This document shows positions 52,613-64,000 of a stretch of 64,000 bases of DNA, one piece after another. Every line of letters begins with the position of its first letter. Positions within the stretch are counted from its first letter, which is position 1. The notes below the pieces were generated by a model. It was given only the letters and a program-made list of their open reading frames with translations, did no database searches and was not told the origin of the DNA. A program made the translations under genes and the position numbers. The DNA is from Letharia columbiana (Eukaryota; Ascomycota; Lecanoromycetes; Lecanorales; Parmeliaceae): NCBI RefSeq assembly GCF_014066305.1, contig NW_023501101.1:62001-126000 (forward strand), in the 5' to 3' direction.

Positions 52613-54465
52613 TTTTTTTGACTAGACTTCTACCTCTCTTTATATCTTTAAAAATAGCTGGTCCGATATAACAATATTTTCGAAATTCTTATTTAAATTG
52701 CTTTGCAGCGAAGTTATCCTTTCGCTATTAAATAATATTAAGATTTATAATTTATACTTCGCTTTAATATATTTATCTACGCTTAATCTTATTCTTTTTT
52801 TATTTATCTATCTTAATAAGATTATTATTAATAGTTTTAAATAAGATATTAATAGCGAGAGCTAAGCTAACTACTTTATTAAGCTTTTCTAATATTATAA
52901 AATTATAATTTTTAGTCTTTATTTATTAAAGTAGCTAATTAACTTACTTTACATTTATTAATATATAAGATATAAAAATTAAATTATTATTAAATATAAT
53001 ATCTATAAATATATTTAATAACAAACTCGACGATAATTCTAATACTTTAAGTTTAAATCTATTAAGAATAAATTGAAATTAAATTAGAAATAGACTACTC
53101 TTTTATTATATATATTTAATATTCTATTCTATAATAACGTTCTTTCTTATTATTTAAATTATTTAAATAAAGTTCGCTTTATTTATTAAGTAGCTACCTC
53201 TATACTTTATATTTTTCTCTAGATATTTATAATATATAATCGCTAAAGATAAGAAAAATTTAATATTAAGTAATTAAAGTATATATATAATATAGATAGA
53301 TAGATATAAGAGAATAATATCGTTATTAATATAAAACTCTATAACTTTAATATTAATATATAATATATATTCGTCGTATATAAGAAGGCGATATCGTTTT
53401 CTAATTATCTATCGAGTTTATAATTTAAAGCTTCTATAAGAAGTAAGTTAGACGCTTTTTTAAGAAGTACTTCTCTTATTAAATTTATATAAGAGAATAG
53501 CTTACTTAATAAACTAATTTAGATTTAATATATTATTTATTTAGCTAGTTTTACTTATTTTAATTTATATAATTATATTCTCTACGTTATTATATTAAGT
53601 TTTTATATAACGCTTATTTTTAAAGATAATAATTAATATAAGAAGCCTTCTATTAGCGAATATATATTCGATAAGAGTTATCTATTCTCTACTCTTATTC
53701 TAAGTTTTATATATTTATATATTATATTTAAAGATAACGACTTTTATTCTATTAATAGAACTAAGAGTAGTTTCTTTCTTATTTATATTATACGTATCTT
53801 TCTTCTAAATATTATACTTCTAAATTATTAACTTTATAAGTTGAAACTATTATAGTAGTTTTACTAGATTATAAATCATAGATTATTCTTTATTTAATAG
53901 CTGATTATATTAATTTTATAGCTCTAGATAACGTTTTAGAAAGCTAATTACTTAATTTATATCTAGCTCTTTATAATCTTTCTTTACTATTAGTATTTTT
54001 CTAGCTATATATTAAATAGAGATAACTCTTGAAGATTAATTTTACTTTACTATTTATAAAATCTATAAATTTAGAGCTTACTCCTCTATAGAACTTAATT
54101 ACTACTTATTCTTATATACTTCTTAATAAGAATAAGTCTTTTTATTAATATATCGGTTAAGAGTAAAATTAGTAAGATTATAATATAATATAATTAATAA
54201 GATAGTAGACTTCTTTTTATAAGGCTCTTCGCTAAGCTTATAAATTATAAAGATTTAATTATACTTATCGATTATAAGATCTAGGCGTATCTCTTTAGAT
54301 AATTTCTTTAAAGTCTTTAGAGAAGTTATAATAAGAAGAAATACGATTTACTCGCTATGTGAAACTATAGATTAATAAGTTCTTTTCTTAGCTCTCTAAA
54401 TTATCTATTCGATAAATCGATTAATATAGAGAGGCTTATATATATATATCTATTTTAGATTAAGA

Positions 54466-54550
54466 AGGCTTATAGAAAGACTTATAGAAAGGCTTATAGA
54501 AAGACTTATAGAAAGGCTTATAGAAAGGCTTATAGAAAGGTCTATAGAAG
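54466..54550 (+). repeat. 12-bp tandem repeat
   Basis: Seven copies of AAAGGCTTATAG with G/A variants (AAAGACTTATAG) that fit RIP. It lies within the RIPed transposon interior. Confidence 0.85.
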
Positions 54551-55710
54551 ACTTATATATATCTATTTTAGATAATAGAAGATACTCGACTTATAATATT
54601 AATAGGCTATCGATAGCTCGAATATCGTATTTTTAAACGATTTAAATTTATTCGAAGTCTTTAGAAAGCCCTCTAAAGCCTTATTTTTCTATATTTAGAA
54701 ATCGATTACTTAGACTCTTATTATTTAACGATTACCTCACGTAAGCCTCACCGAGCACGCTCCCCTTATTACTCTATTTATAAAGAACTTTTAAAGTTAT
54801 ATCGCGTTATTATTCGATTTTATTATTATTATTTAATATTCTATAACGATTTCGTAAATATAATATCTTAAGAAGAAACTTATTTAATATTAATTTAAGA
54901 ATTAAAGATTACGGCTCGATTCGGCTCGAGAGTACTCGAACTAATAAGAGCGTATTATTCTATAATTTCTTCTTCGCTTAAAGATATGATATCAAATAGT
55001 TACTTTATAGCAAAATACGTTTATAACTATTATTTCTTTATTTCTTCACCGAATCTCTTTAAAGTTAAAGTCTTACGATATTATAATATTAGATATTAAG
55101 ATCGTTATATAAGATATATCGTAATTCCCATTTTATATAACGTTCTAGAGTATTAAAAAAGAAGTTTAAAAGCCTATTTATAAGCAAATTAGTAGAGATC
55201 TAGTAAATTCCAGATATATATAAGTGGAAATGGGCTGTAAATTAGAATAAACTATATACTTATAATATAAACTCTCTTACGGTTACGAGAAATCAAATAT
55301 CAAGTTATTGTTTTTTCATTATTTTCGAAATTATTAAGATATTTAATAGATTTAAATTTATAGTTATACGTCGAGAGACTAGTTACTAATTAGATAATTT
55401 ATAATATTTTTAATAGATATTCTACTATATTATATAATCTAAATGAAATATCGTATACTATTTAGATATATATATCGCTAGAATAAAAATAGACTATATC
55501 TAAGTCTAGAATAGAGATATCTACTATATTAGATCTATAGATAACGACTATAATATCGTAGTATTAGCTATTATAATAGACTATAATAATAGATTATTTA
55601 AATAAGTAATAGTAATAGCTATGATAGTAGTAGCCATCTAAGTCGAATTTATCGAATTTAAAAATTTCGCATTTTCTAGTATTTCGCGTTTTCTTATAAA
55701 ACTAAGTAAG

Positions 55711-56315
55711 TGCTTAAAGTATAATTTGATAATTTATTAAACTTGTTATAGTAACCTACTTGTAGATGTAGCTAAGTATCTACTTTATATCTATTACCCA
55801 TCAAGAGTGTAATCTAACTATTTATGCCTATGTAGGCTGAGGGGGCCAAATTTAGCCCACTCGGCTTTCGTCTGATGTATTTAAGCTGGTAGATCACGCA
55901 TTGCATGCGCTCGGAGATATTCCCTTTTTTCTATGGTCGGATGGCCCAGGTCGCTCCTTTGCGATTTTTACCATGAATGGCAAATTACCGAATCATACCC
56001 CAAGTAATGGCAAATTACTGAATCATACCCCTAGGGGTATGATTCGGTAAGGATTCATAGTTTCGGGGTATGAATTAGTAATTAGCCCCAACTTCTAATA
56101 TTCGAAGACTAAGGCACATCAATGCACCGTCTTTCCGCCAGTGGGTCGTCAGCAACATCTTCAAATGTGAAACATCCACGCAGGTTCTCGAATCTCCTGT
56201 CGACATGATAGTGTTGGAGCAATCTACGTTTTGATCATCAAAGTCGATCTCTCAAATGCTTGCGTTTCAAGACACGTTACAACCATTCAACACCCCTCAT
56301 TCGTTGTGAACAGCG
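55711..56315. other. Right flank of the transposon and spacer
   Basis: Composition returns to normal by about 55800. The segment 55975-56095 holds the repeated GAATCATACCCC motifs of the transposon end. No gene is recognised before the dihydroorotase start. Confidence 0.4.
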
Positions 56316-58133
56316 ATGCTGCTCTCGGAAGTCCAGTCTTCCTTGCGGCTGCCTGCAGGTGCCGACTTCCATGGTGTGTCGGATCTCAAGCACGGAAAGA
56401 TGTTGGAGGTCGATGACTGATACTTTTTCCCAAAGTCCACCTCAGAGATGGGCCCATGATGGAACTCGTGGTTCCAACCATCAGAAGAGGCGGAATTGAC
56501 CTTGTTTACGTGAGTATTCTGAATTCTCCTGAGACCACTCACTTGCTACGACTGGTGGGGTCTCAAGACGTGTCATGGCTGTGCTTGTTGCTCTTCAGAC
56601 CGATCATACTATCTTTCACTGGCCCAGTGGGGTATTCTAACTGCGGCACCGTCAACAATAGGTAATGCCCAACCTCAACCCTCCCATAACCAACGTTCAG
56701 CAATGTCTCGACTACCAAACCCGCCTGCAAGCTATGGAACCGAATGTCAGGTTCCTAATGTCTCTGTAAGCTATACCTTTGACCTTCTTGTTGTTGCCAA
56801 ACGCCATGAGTTGGTCTCTCCGTTGATCTGACAGCCCTTCCACTGCCCATAAGGCATTGCGCTGATCCTGAGAACATGAAGCTACCTTAACTCCTCAATA
56901 ACCCCTGCGACTATCTACGAAGCCAAACGTGCAGGCATCGTTGGCGTAAAAATGTATCCAGCAAATGTCACAACGGGGTCTTCCCAAGGTGTCACAGATT
57001 ACGCCGCCTTCTACCCTGTACTGGCCGAAATGGAAAGGTGACTAGCTTTCGCTCCCAGAAAAGACCCCCTCTGCGATCTCTCGTCGGATCCTACAGCTCC
57101 CGTACAGGGCTCACCCAACCTAATGAACCTCGATAATGAGCCGAAGAAGAGTATGCTGACTCGAGAAATCTCCCTCATAGGCAGGATATGATCCTAAATC
57201 TTCGTTCGTATGCCCCAAGCTTACCCATCTTAACGGCGCTGGGGAATCGAGCTGTGCCAAGGGCAACCGTGCTGACCGGAGACGCTTGACAATCTAGATG
57301 GCGAGTGCCCTTCAGTCGGAGACGTAACAGTCATGTCAGCCGAGTCAGCTTTCCTTCCCATCCTCTCCGATTACCACACGCGCTTCCCCCGTCTCCGCAT
57401 AGTCCTCGAGCATCTGAGCACCGCCGCCGCCGTCTCCGCCGTAGCAGCTTGCGGCGAAACAGTAGCGGCGAGCATCACATCGCACCACCTCTCTTTGATC
57501 GTAGATGATTGGCAGAATGACGTCCACTGCAATTGCAAAGTGGGTATCTCTTCCCTTATACATTCTTCCAGTTGCGGGCATTTTGAGGGTGTGAGACGTG
57601 TTCCAAGGGTTCGGCGCCTGTTTGCGACCTGCTCTCCGCTCTTTCGACCATTTCCTCAACTCCCATACGGTCGCAAAGAGGGTATGCTGACTGCGATTCC
57701 ATGAACAAAGCCAGTCGCTAAGCTCCCGAGCGACCGCGCCGCGCTGCTGAGAGCGGCCATTTCTGGAAACCCCAAGTTTTTCTTCGGCTCTGACAGCGCA
57801 CCTCACCCAATTGCTGCAAAGAAGGGTGGGGATAAGATTGCTGCAGGGGTATTCACCCAGCCTTACACGACGCAGTCGGTAGTCGATGCGCTCGAGAAGG
57901 CCGTTGAATGGGGCGTCTTGAAGGACGAGGACGTCACCGTGGAAAGGCTGAAGGGCTTCATGGGCGACTTCGGGAGAAGATTCTACAAGGTCGAGAGTGA
58001 GCCAAGAGGGGAGATCGAACTGAGAAGGGGAGAGGACCGGATCATGGATGTGCTGCAGAATGACGATCAGAGTGTGCAGGTGGTGCCCTTCAGGAGGGGA
58101 GAGAAGACATGGGGTTTGTCTTGGGTCCAGTGA
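56316..58133 (+). CDS. Dihydroorotase, PyrC (homodimeric) type
   Basis: Seven exons (56316-56373, 56436-56509, 56662-56765, 56882-57037, 57181-57203, 57298-57539, 57711-58133) join in frame through GT..AG introns and encode 359 residues. All metal and lysine ligands of the family are present: FHVHLRDG (His19, His21), VGVKMYP (Lys102, the carboxylated Lys), LNLHGE (His139), VLEH (His177) and GSDSAPH (Asp247). It closes carbamoyl-aspartate to dihydroorotate, the third step of pyrimidine synthesis, in the cytosol. The end SVQVVPFRRGEKTWGLSW is typical. The 23-nt exon 57181-57203 hides the gene from ORF scans. It is intact although a RIPed transposon ends about 220 bp upstream. Confidence 0.93.
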
Positions 58134-58467
58134 GGTGAGCAACGGACCTTGAAGACCAATACACGCATAATCAACGAAGTGTACGAATTTTTTCATAGAA
58201 GTCCCCGTTGTAGCTTGAATGTCCTTGCGTTGCAACATCTTCGGAGCATCTGTCAAGCACGACTTCGGCTCTTCAATGGCTGCTGCGTCGGTTATAGACG
58301 TTGCCAATTGCAACAGCGCTACTGTCGTACCTTGGCCATGACCCATCCCCTGTGTCCAAACTTCCAGATCGTGCTTCTTTCATAGGCGGAGCACCTCGAT
58401 ATCCCGGACGTGCAAGAACCATTCCCAGTATGCATCACGGCGGTATCTCCTTCTAAAACCCTTCGCA
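58134..58467. other. Intergenic spacer
   Basis: No gene is recognised. Confidence 0.35.
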
Positions 58468-59241
58468 ATGGCCGTCAAGCTCTCCAGGTTTTTTCATTCC
58501 ACCTCTGGAATGGTCGCCGTCTCTTCCACTCGTCGCCTCGCTTCGACTTTGTCCTTTCCTCCGTACGTTGAAGCGGTTGCTCGATTGCGAAAGAACGTCC
58601 GGCAAAGCTTACGCCTTCTTGTCACCCATGGGCGCTTGCGGTTTCAGTGCTTGCTTGCAGTGAGCAATCTCGTCAACGGATCTTGCCGATCAAAGCCTTC
58701 TACGGACCAACATCAGCACGAAGTGACTCGACATCCACCAGGGCAAGGTGCGCTCACCCGTCTCGTACAGACCATAAGCGCCGATTTCGCCGCGTCGGCA
58801 CCACGCGAATGGATACGCGATCCCGAAACCACGAAAGAGCTCGTAGACCTGTGGCTTCGGTACGAAAACATCCCTTTTCTGGAGCCATCTCTTACCCCCG
58901 CTGCCTAACACGAATCCACTATCGCGCCCAGGCTGGCGGGAGGCCACGCTAAAACCATGTCTAAGCTGTATGCGTTCAGCGCCGCCGTTCGTAGTGTGGT
59001 GCAAGATCGTCAGCTCGTTATTACAAACTTCGGCCGTGTTGGCCTCCTGCCTGCCGTTGCGCAGCCTGGGGGTTGTAATGTTTCGCTGGCTGGCACAGGC
59101 GTGCCCTTCGTCATGCGACAAACCGGCTGGCTTTGGCCCGGGCGACAGACTTGGTACATCATCGGTGATTGTTGTTTGAACGGTGTCATGTGTGGAGGAA
59201 TGTTCGGAGCCGGGGATGCCGATCCGTGCGAACCGCTTTGA
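58468..59241 (+). pseudogene. C-terminal relic of a HET-domain-type gene
   Basis: The last part, in the frame ending at 59241, reads LVITNFGRVGLLPAVAQPG, then GTGVPFVMRQTG and WYIIGDCCLNGVMCGG. This is the conserved C-terminal module of fungal heterokaryon-incompatibility (HET) proteins (RRLxxTxxGxxGLxP..GD.. PFVLR.. GExYVHGxM). Upstream, in a different frame, LTRLVQTISADFAASAPREW and DPETTKELVDLWLRYENIPF look coded. A frameshift is needed near 58890 and the N-terminal HET domain is absent. Intact members trigger cell death on fusion of unlike strains; this copy is dead or incomplete. Confidence 0.55.
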
Positions 59242-59251
59242 TTGTACATCT

Positions 59252-59535
59252 TCATTGTTTGAATTCTGAAAGCTGCCAGAAAAGACGAGCGTGCTCAATG
59301 ATGATCCAAACCCTCAGGTAATTGTTCCTCTCGTCTATCTCGATGAGTGTGTTATTGCTGTGCGTCAATTTTCTTCTAGAGTCCTTATCGCTTGGATCTA
59401 GATCTAGCCAATCGAGCCAAGTCTTACCTATCTGGAGATTCCTCACTAGAAGATTTGTCCGGTTAGTGAACTCCTCAGACTTTTCCTTTGACCTGTTTTC
59501 CTCGGCGTTCTGCTCCGGAAAATATGTTGTTCAGT
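59252..59535 (-). pseudogene. Minus-strand ORF relic of unknown family
   Basis: The frame reads NAEENRSKEKSEEFTNRTN, LLVRNLQIGKTWLDWLDLDP and SNNTLIEIDERNNYLRVWII and ends at 59252. Composition is coding-like. Just upstream another frame (DQAAIDEINQLNNIFSG) may be its continuation after a shift. No family is recognised. Confidence 0.35.
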
Positions 59536-60694
59536 TGGTTTATCTCATCGATCGCGGCCTGATCCCTTTGGATACAACGAAAGACTTCCGGTCCCAGGCC
59601 GTGTCAGCGCACGAGTATCAACTACGACAAGTGTTGATAGAACGGAGGCGCGGCAGAGCGGACTCTTCCACCGGTTCCTTTGCGCATGTGAGATGGCAGC
59701 TTATAAAACCAGCTACTTCGTGAACGCTCTCTCGCTTTAGATACGGGAACACGCTGTACATCCACCTAAGCTTCAATTTCTGTTCAACGCGAGCGAGGTC
59801 TCGATATGTTATCACGTGGTGCCATGATATTCATACATAATAGTACATACCCTCTCATGTCTTTGACCTCTTTTGAACAACAGAGAATCCTACCCTTTTG
59901 AAGCGCCCGTGGCGGAATGATTCCCAGCTGAGTCGGAGCATCCCAGTACTCCTACAGAACCTGTCCCCGCGTAGCCCACCGTCGGGGTTGTAAACAAAGG
60001 CATCGGGGTGCACCCAGTCAACCCGTTGCTGGGCCATGACTAGGGCGGTGCTAATTGCCATAGGGGCTACGAAAAAGAGAGGCTGCTGAGGGCTAATTAT
60101 TACGGGGGCCGTTTGCCTAGCGCCAGCCCCGCAATGACTCTCACCGTCTTCCGGCGCTATAGTGTCCCGTTTCTAAATACCGGGGGTTCTTCAGGGGTTA
60201 CCCGGGGGAGAACGAGGAAGCACTTGTCACCTCAAACAGGAAGACATGCTCCCTCGATGACAATGGCAAAGTGACTCGGAAGCCTTCAGTCCCGTGCAAG
60301 GATACACGAGATGCGGGTAGGTACCTTACTACTTTTCCATCACCACTGCCGTGGAAAGCCTCCCTTTAGCATCTTTTGGTCTCGGGAGAAATTCCTTCGG
60401 CGCCATCTCATCCGCCTGCCATTTCACAGCCTAGCAAGAAAGATAGACTTCTCTGCCGTACGGAGAGCTCGTATCTGCTCGTGATCCAAAATAAATGTTT
60501 CTAAGAGGTGCTGGTAGAGGCTAGCATAGGAATGGCGGACTTACGAGGCTTTAGAACGGACTTTGCACGCTCAACGTCCTCGCGGAAAGCCCGTGCCTTT
60601 TGCGATATAAATACGAGGTCCCTGCCGAAGGCGTCCGAGTGGGCGTCTCTACGATCTAACGACACCTTCGCTTGCAACGCTAACGCCGACCACC
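59536..60694. other. Intergenic, no gene recognised
   Basis: Short frames only. It contains the promoter of the short-chain dehydrogenase. Confidence 0.35.
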
Positions 60695-61783
60695 ATGTCC
60701 TCCTTCCTCAATTTCGTCTGTTCACAAATCTTCGTCGCCCTCCCCTACCCCAAGCAGGACCTCACGGACCAAACCATCATCGTCACTGGCGCTAACACCG
60801 GCCTCGGCCTCGAAGCCGCTCGACACTTCACACGTCTCAACGCGTCCAAAGTCATCCTTGGCGTCCGGAGCCTCGACAAGGGCGAAGGAGCCAAGAAGTC
60901 CATCGAAGAATCCACGGGGCGCTCGGGCGTCGTGGAAGCATGGCGACTCGACCTGTGCAGCTATGAATCCGTCAAGCAGTTTGCGCAGCGCGCGCAAGGG
61001 TTGCAGCGACTGGATGTTGTAGTGGAAAATGCGGGGATCGCGCCCTCCACGTTCGCGATGGCGGAAGACAATGAAAGCATGGTTACGGTCAACGTCATCA
61101 GTACTTTCCTGTTGGGTCTGCTGATTCTGCCGAAACTGAGGGAGACGGCGGCGAAGTTCAACGTGCAGCCGCATCTTACGGTTGTTTCGTCAGAGGTGCA
61201 TATGATGGCGAAGTTCGAAGAGAGGAAGAACCCGGATCTCCTAAAGACGCTTAATGACGAGAACACGACGGACATGGGAGACAGGTAAGACACCGTGATC
61301 TCATACCTTCTTTCGTCCGAAAATTCACTCGCGGCTCCTGAAACCGTCACCAGATACCAAGTCTCCAAGCTTCTCCAAGTCTACTGCGCCCGCGAACTCG
61401 CCGCCCGTCTCAACAAGACCGGTAACTCCAACGTCATCGTCAACTACCTAAACCCAGGGATGTGCCATTCTTCACTATCGCGGGACGGGCCCTTTTTCCT
61501 GGAGGTTCTGAAATTCTTCCTGGCGCGCTCGACGGAATATGGAAGTCGAGCACTCGTGAGTGCTGCGACGGCGGGGGAAGAGACCCAAGGGGCGTACCTT
61601 AGCGACTGTCACGTTGCCCAGTGGGTCTTCCTTCCTCGACGGCATTGCTGCGAGGGATTTGCTGATGCGGGGAACAGGCCGGCTCCGATGGTGTTGGATG
61701 AGCCCGAGATGCAGCAGAGGGTGTGGGATGAAGTTTCGGCGAAGTTGGAGAGCATTCGGCCAGGAATCATGGCGAGTGTCTAA
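60695..61783 (+). CDS. Short-chain dehydrogenase/reductase (retinol dehydrogenase-like)
   Basis: Exons 60695-61284, 61354-61620 and 61678-61783, with introns of 69 and 57 nt, encode 320 residues. SDR signatures: TGANTGLG at 31-38 (NAD(P)-binding TGxxxGxG), VENAGIA (NAG strand), VVSSEVH (catalytic Ser) and YQVSK at 198-202 (YxxxK). The end ERVWxELxxKLExIxPGI pattern (QQRVWDEVSAKLESIRPGI) is usual for the large fungal group related to retinol and WW-domain oxidoreductases. It reduces or oxidises a small carbonyl/alcohol; the substrate is unknown. Without the second intron the frame stays open, but the splice restores the conserved ending. Confidence 0.88.
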
Positions 61784-64000
61784 TTTGCGGGTCGGGGTGT
61801 GTTGCGATGCTATGGTGGCACTTGGGTTCGCAAGCGGGGGAAACCCCACGGTCCCTGCTCCTTTTGACGACTGCGCGCGTTTGGTACTTCCCTTGCATAT
61901 CGCACTCGATCTTAGCCCGCAATTACCTTTTAGACTTCCTTTCCTACGCGAACTAATAGCTAAATATTCTCACAGGCGGCTTGGTCGCGTATGAGAATCT
62001 GCTTTGCACGTATCTTAGTACTAGTACCGTCTCTATAGCGGCAGCATCTCTGCTGCAGCGGCATTCGTAGTGGTGGCATTTTTGCAAGCAGCTTTGTAGC
62101 GGTGAGAAAAGGGCCTTCATATCAATCTCATTTACGCTCTACTCAAGCTCGTTCAAGGTCATGCAAGAAATCAGTCGCGCTATCGCAGTGGGAGATTTCG
62201 CAACGTCAACGTATGTCACGACGAGCAGATCGATCTTCGTAGCAAGTTTTCGACTATAAAACCCCCAGCTCATCTTTTTCAGATTGGGATTGCAACGATG
62301 CTCATTGTCCAGGGACGTACATACAATCATGAAGAGCATTGTTTCGGAGACCCACTTTGCCAAGCGACTCTTTTTGTTGTGGATCCAGCCTATCTCCAGA
62401 GGCTCTCTTGTCACAGCTTTTGAAAAGCATCTAGCAAAGGGTCGAAAACAGATTCATGTTGCTGGAAAAAAGGCTGATTTTCGCTGAGGGGAAAACGGGC
62501 GCCAGGATGGATGTCGCACTTACCGGAAGAACGGGAATTCCTGACTGTCGTCGCCCCCGATCTGTACTCCGCAGCTTTTGAAACTACAAAGCTGGGAGCA
62601 AGAAGATCAGCGGGAGCTCTGGTGGTCAACACAGCTGCAATAATTAAAATATTCGGGGTCAGACGTGCTCAAGTCTGTGGTAAAGAACCTTGAACATGAG
62701 TCTTTGGGATTCATGAAACGGTGTACTTTGCTTTCGCAGCAGACCTTTGCTCATACGGTTCTGCCAGCAACTTGCTAAGCTGAAATATCTCAGAGACAGG
62801 AAGAACAGTCTCTACACCCTTGCAGCAACCGCCAAAGACGACCTTCGAAGCACACATCAAGAGCATACAATGAACTCGCTCTCACCAAAAGCGTCCCTTC
62901 CGACCAACAGTCTCCTGACGATCTCGCTCCAGCTACTGTTCATGCATCATCATCTCAACATTTTCACGAACCGGTAACCTTTATAACGGCGAAGGCGTAA
63001 AGACAGAAAACGTCTTTTTTGCCATCACTTCGGCACATCCGCGCTCAAGCTGGAACCAACAACCAGCAGTAATCGGAGGTTCGTCCGCACACGAAGTAAC
63101 ATTCCCTAGGTGTCAGTATTGGCGATGACATCAAACGCAGCGTTGAACTTGCTCAGGCCGTAATCGTGAAGTCATTTCCGCGGTCTCAAGGCCAGAAACG
63201 TTCTGATTCCGCCGGTTGCAACAGAGCTTGTCGACACTGCCAGACTTCTGGGCTTAGACGTAAGGGGCGACAGTGCCAGTAGCGAAATGACAGACGGATG
63301 GAGCAACTGGCGTCCAGCCAAACATCTTGAAACAATGCCAAGACCGGGAGACGCATTCAGGACCTGCCTACGACCTTCCGTACTCTCTGACAGCAGCCAA
63401 AAGATCCCCATAGCTATGATCCAATGGTCCACCAACCGACGTCTGTCTGTTATCGAATGGGTGTGTGCACGAAAGGGTGTGGACGTCGGTAGGAAGTCAA
63501 AAGATAGCACAAGGCTGCGCGGTGAGAAAACACTCCGTGAATGTTGGGTGCGCACTTTTGTACTCATTATGTTTTTGACAGCTCGCGTAGAGCTCTCAAT
63601 AAGAGCAATCTGGCCATTTTTGGGGTCCTCTCTATTGTTATTGTCGGCTTTTATCGCGTTCGAATACAACATGTGCAGTGCGAGTTTTGAGTGCCACTAG
63701 TTGCCAAGACTGAGCGCCCCACGTACTAGCATTTCCTTTAGCGTACGAGTATGTTTTGTTTTCATAGGGCTGGCCCGCGCGATCGGCAATCGGCCCCTCT
63801 CTATTCTATGTTGTTGGTATGTACATGTATGCTTCAGTTTTGTCGTATCGATGCTCGTCAGTTTGTGATAACTACAGTATCATATCATCCGAAAACTCTG
63901 TCCTCGACACTGGGATTTGACACAAAGACACAACGCCTGAGATGTCCTTGCGAGGGCTGGCCGAGAGTCTGCACTCGAGGACCCCCACGCTGTCGGGCTC
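61784..64000. other. No secure gene in the last 2.2 kb
   Basis: Most frames conflict. One stretch on the plus strand, from about 63161, reads RNVLIPPVATELVDTARLLG and LDVRGDSASSEMTDGWSN and stays open to 63700. It looks like a fragment of a real protein, but no family or splice partner was found. The window ends in unremarkable sequence. Confidence 0.3.

Larger units (their letters stand above)
52030..56095 (-). mobile_element. DNA transposon with inverted ends, interior RIPed
   Basis: The outer ends share GGGCTAATTAC and TCATACCCC in inverted orientation (52031 and about 56094). GAATCATACCCC-type motifs are repeated near both ends. A second inverted pair lies inside: AAACGCGAAATACTAGGAA and GCGAAATTTTT at 52113-52148, with complements at 55655-55710. 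The interior 52620-55640 is RIPed to AT. The minus-strand tail of a transposase-like ORF survives near the left end. The superfamily is not determined because no DDE motif was readable and no clear target duplication was seen; either inverted pair may be the true terminus. Confidence 0.65.

Noticed and set aside
57345..58346. 333-codon minus-strand ORF
   Set aside because: It lies antisense to the last exons of the dihydroorotase, whose motifs and splice sites are decisive.

Overview
The window is nuclear DNA of a filamentous ascomycete (Pezizomycotina). Most coding stretches are split by short introns of about 45-190 nt with GT..CTGAC/CTAAC..AG signals. Long AT-only blocks carry the signature of repeat-induced point mutation (RIP): CA to TA, Trp and Gln codons turned into stops. 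The housekeeping genes (MDM34, Kar2/BiP, COX7A, CCDC47-type, PyrC-type dihydroorotase) are fungal. Related copies among the BiP introns resemble the introner-like elements reported from Dothideomycetes, so that class is a reasonable but unproven guess.

Layout. 0-5 kb holds decayed gene pieces (F-box-like fragments, an acidic ORF, a broken Gfo/Idh/MocA oxidoreductase) and two small intron-bearing genes. 5.3-8.5 kb (minus) is one gene that appears to join a trypsin-like domain to a ubiquitin-like plus BAG module. 8.76-14.27 kb is a RIP-ruined AT block. 14.4-30.4 kb is gene-rich: a tail-anchored protein, BiP, MDM34, a broken sulfotransferase-family gene, a kinase-TPR fusion, a truncated methyltransferase and a small secreted protein. 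31-41 kb mixes intact genes (a small 85-residue gene, COX7A, a CCDC47/DUF1682 protein) with relics. 42.4-56.1 kb is a nested transposon graveyard: a homopolymer tract, a GC-rich Pro-repeat island, a RIPed LINE with recognisable endonuclease and reverse transcriptase remnants, two 637-bp inverted-repeat elements inside or beside it, a fresh 272-bp MITE-like element with a 5-bp duplication, a 65-bp tandem array, and a DNA transposon with inverted ends whose Gly/Ser/Pro-RGG tail escaped RIP. 56.3-61.8 kb holds an intact dihydroorotase (six introns), a HET-type relic and a short-chain dehydrogenase. The last 2 kb contains nothing secure.

The genes do not form one pathway. BiP and the CCDC47-type protein act in ER protein biogenesis; MDM34 and COX7A are mitochondrial; the BAG fusion, if real, would touch Hsp70 chaperones. 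The kinase-TPR fusion, the HET relic and the protease-Ubl-BAG gene have architectures that recall fungal self/non-self and stress signalling, but that link is inference. All exon boundaries were derived by hand from splice signals and reading-frame continuity; no alignment or database search was run.
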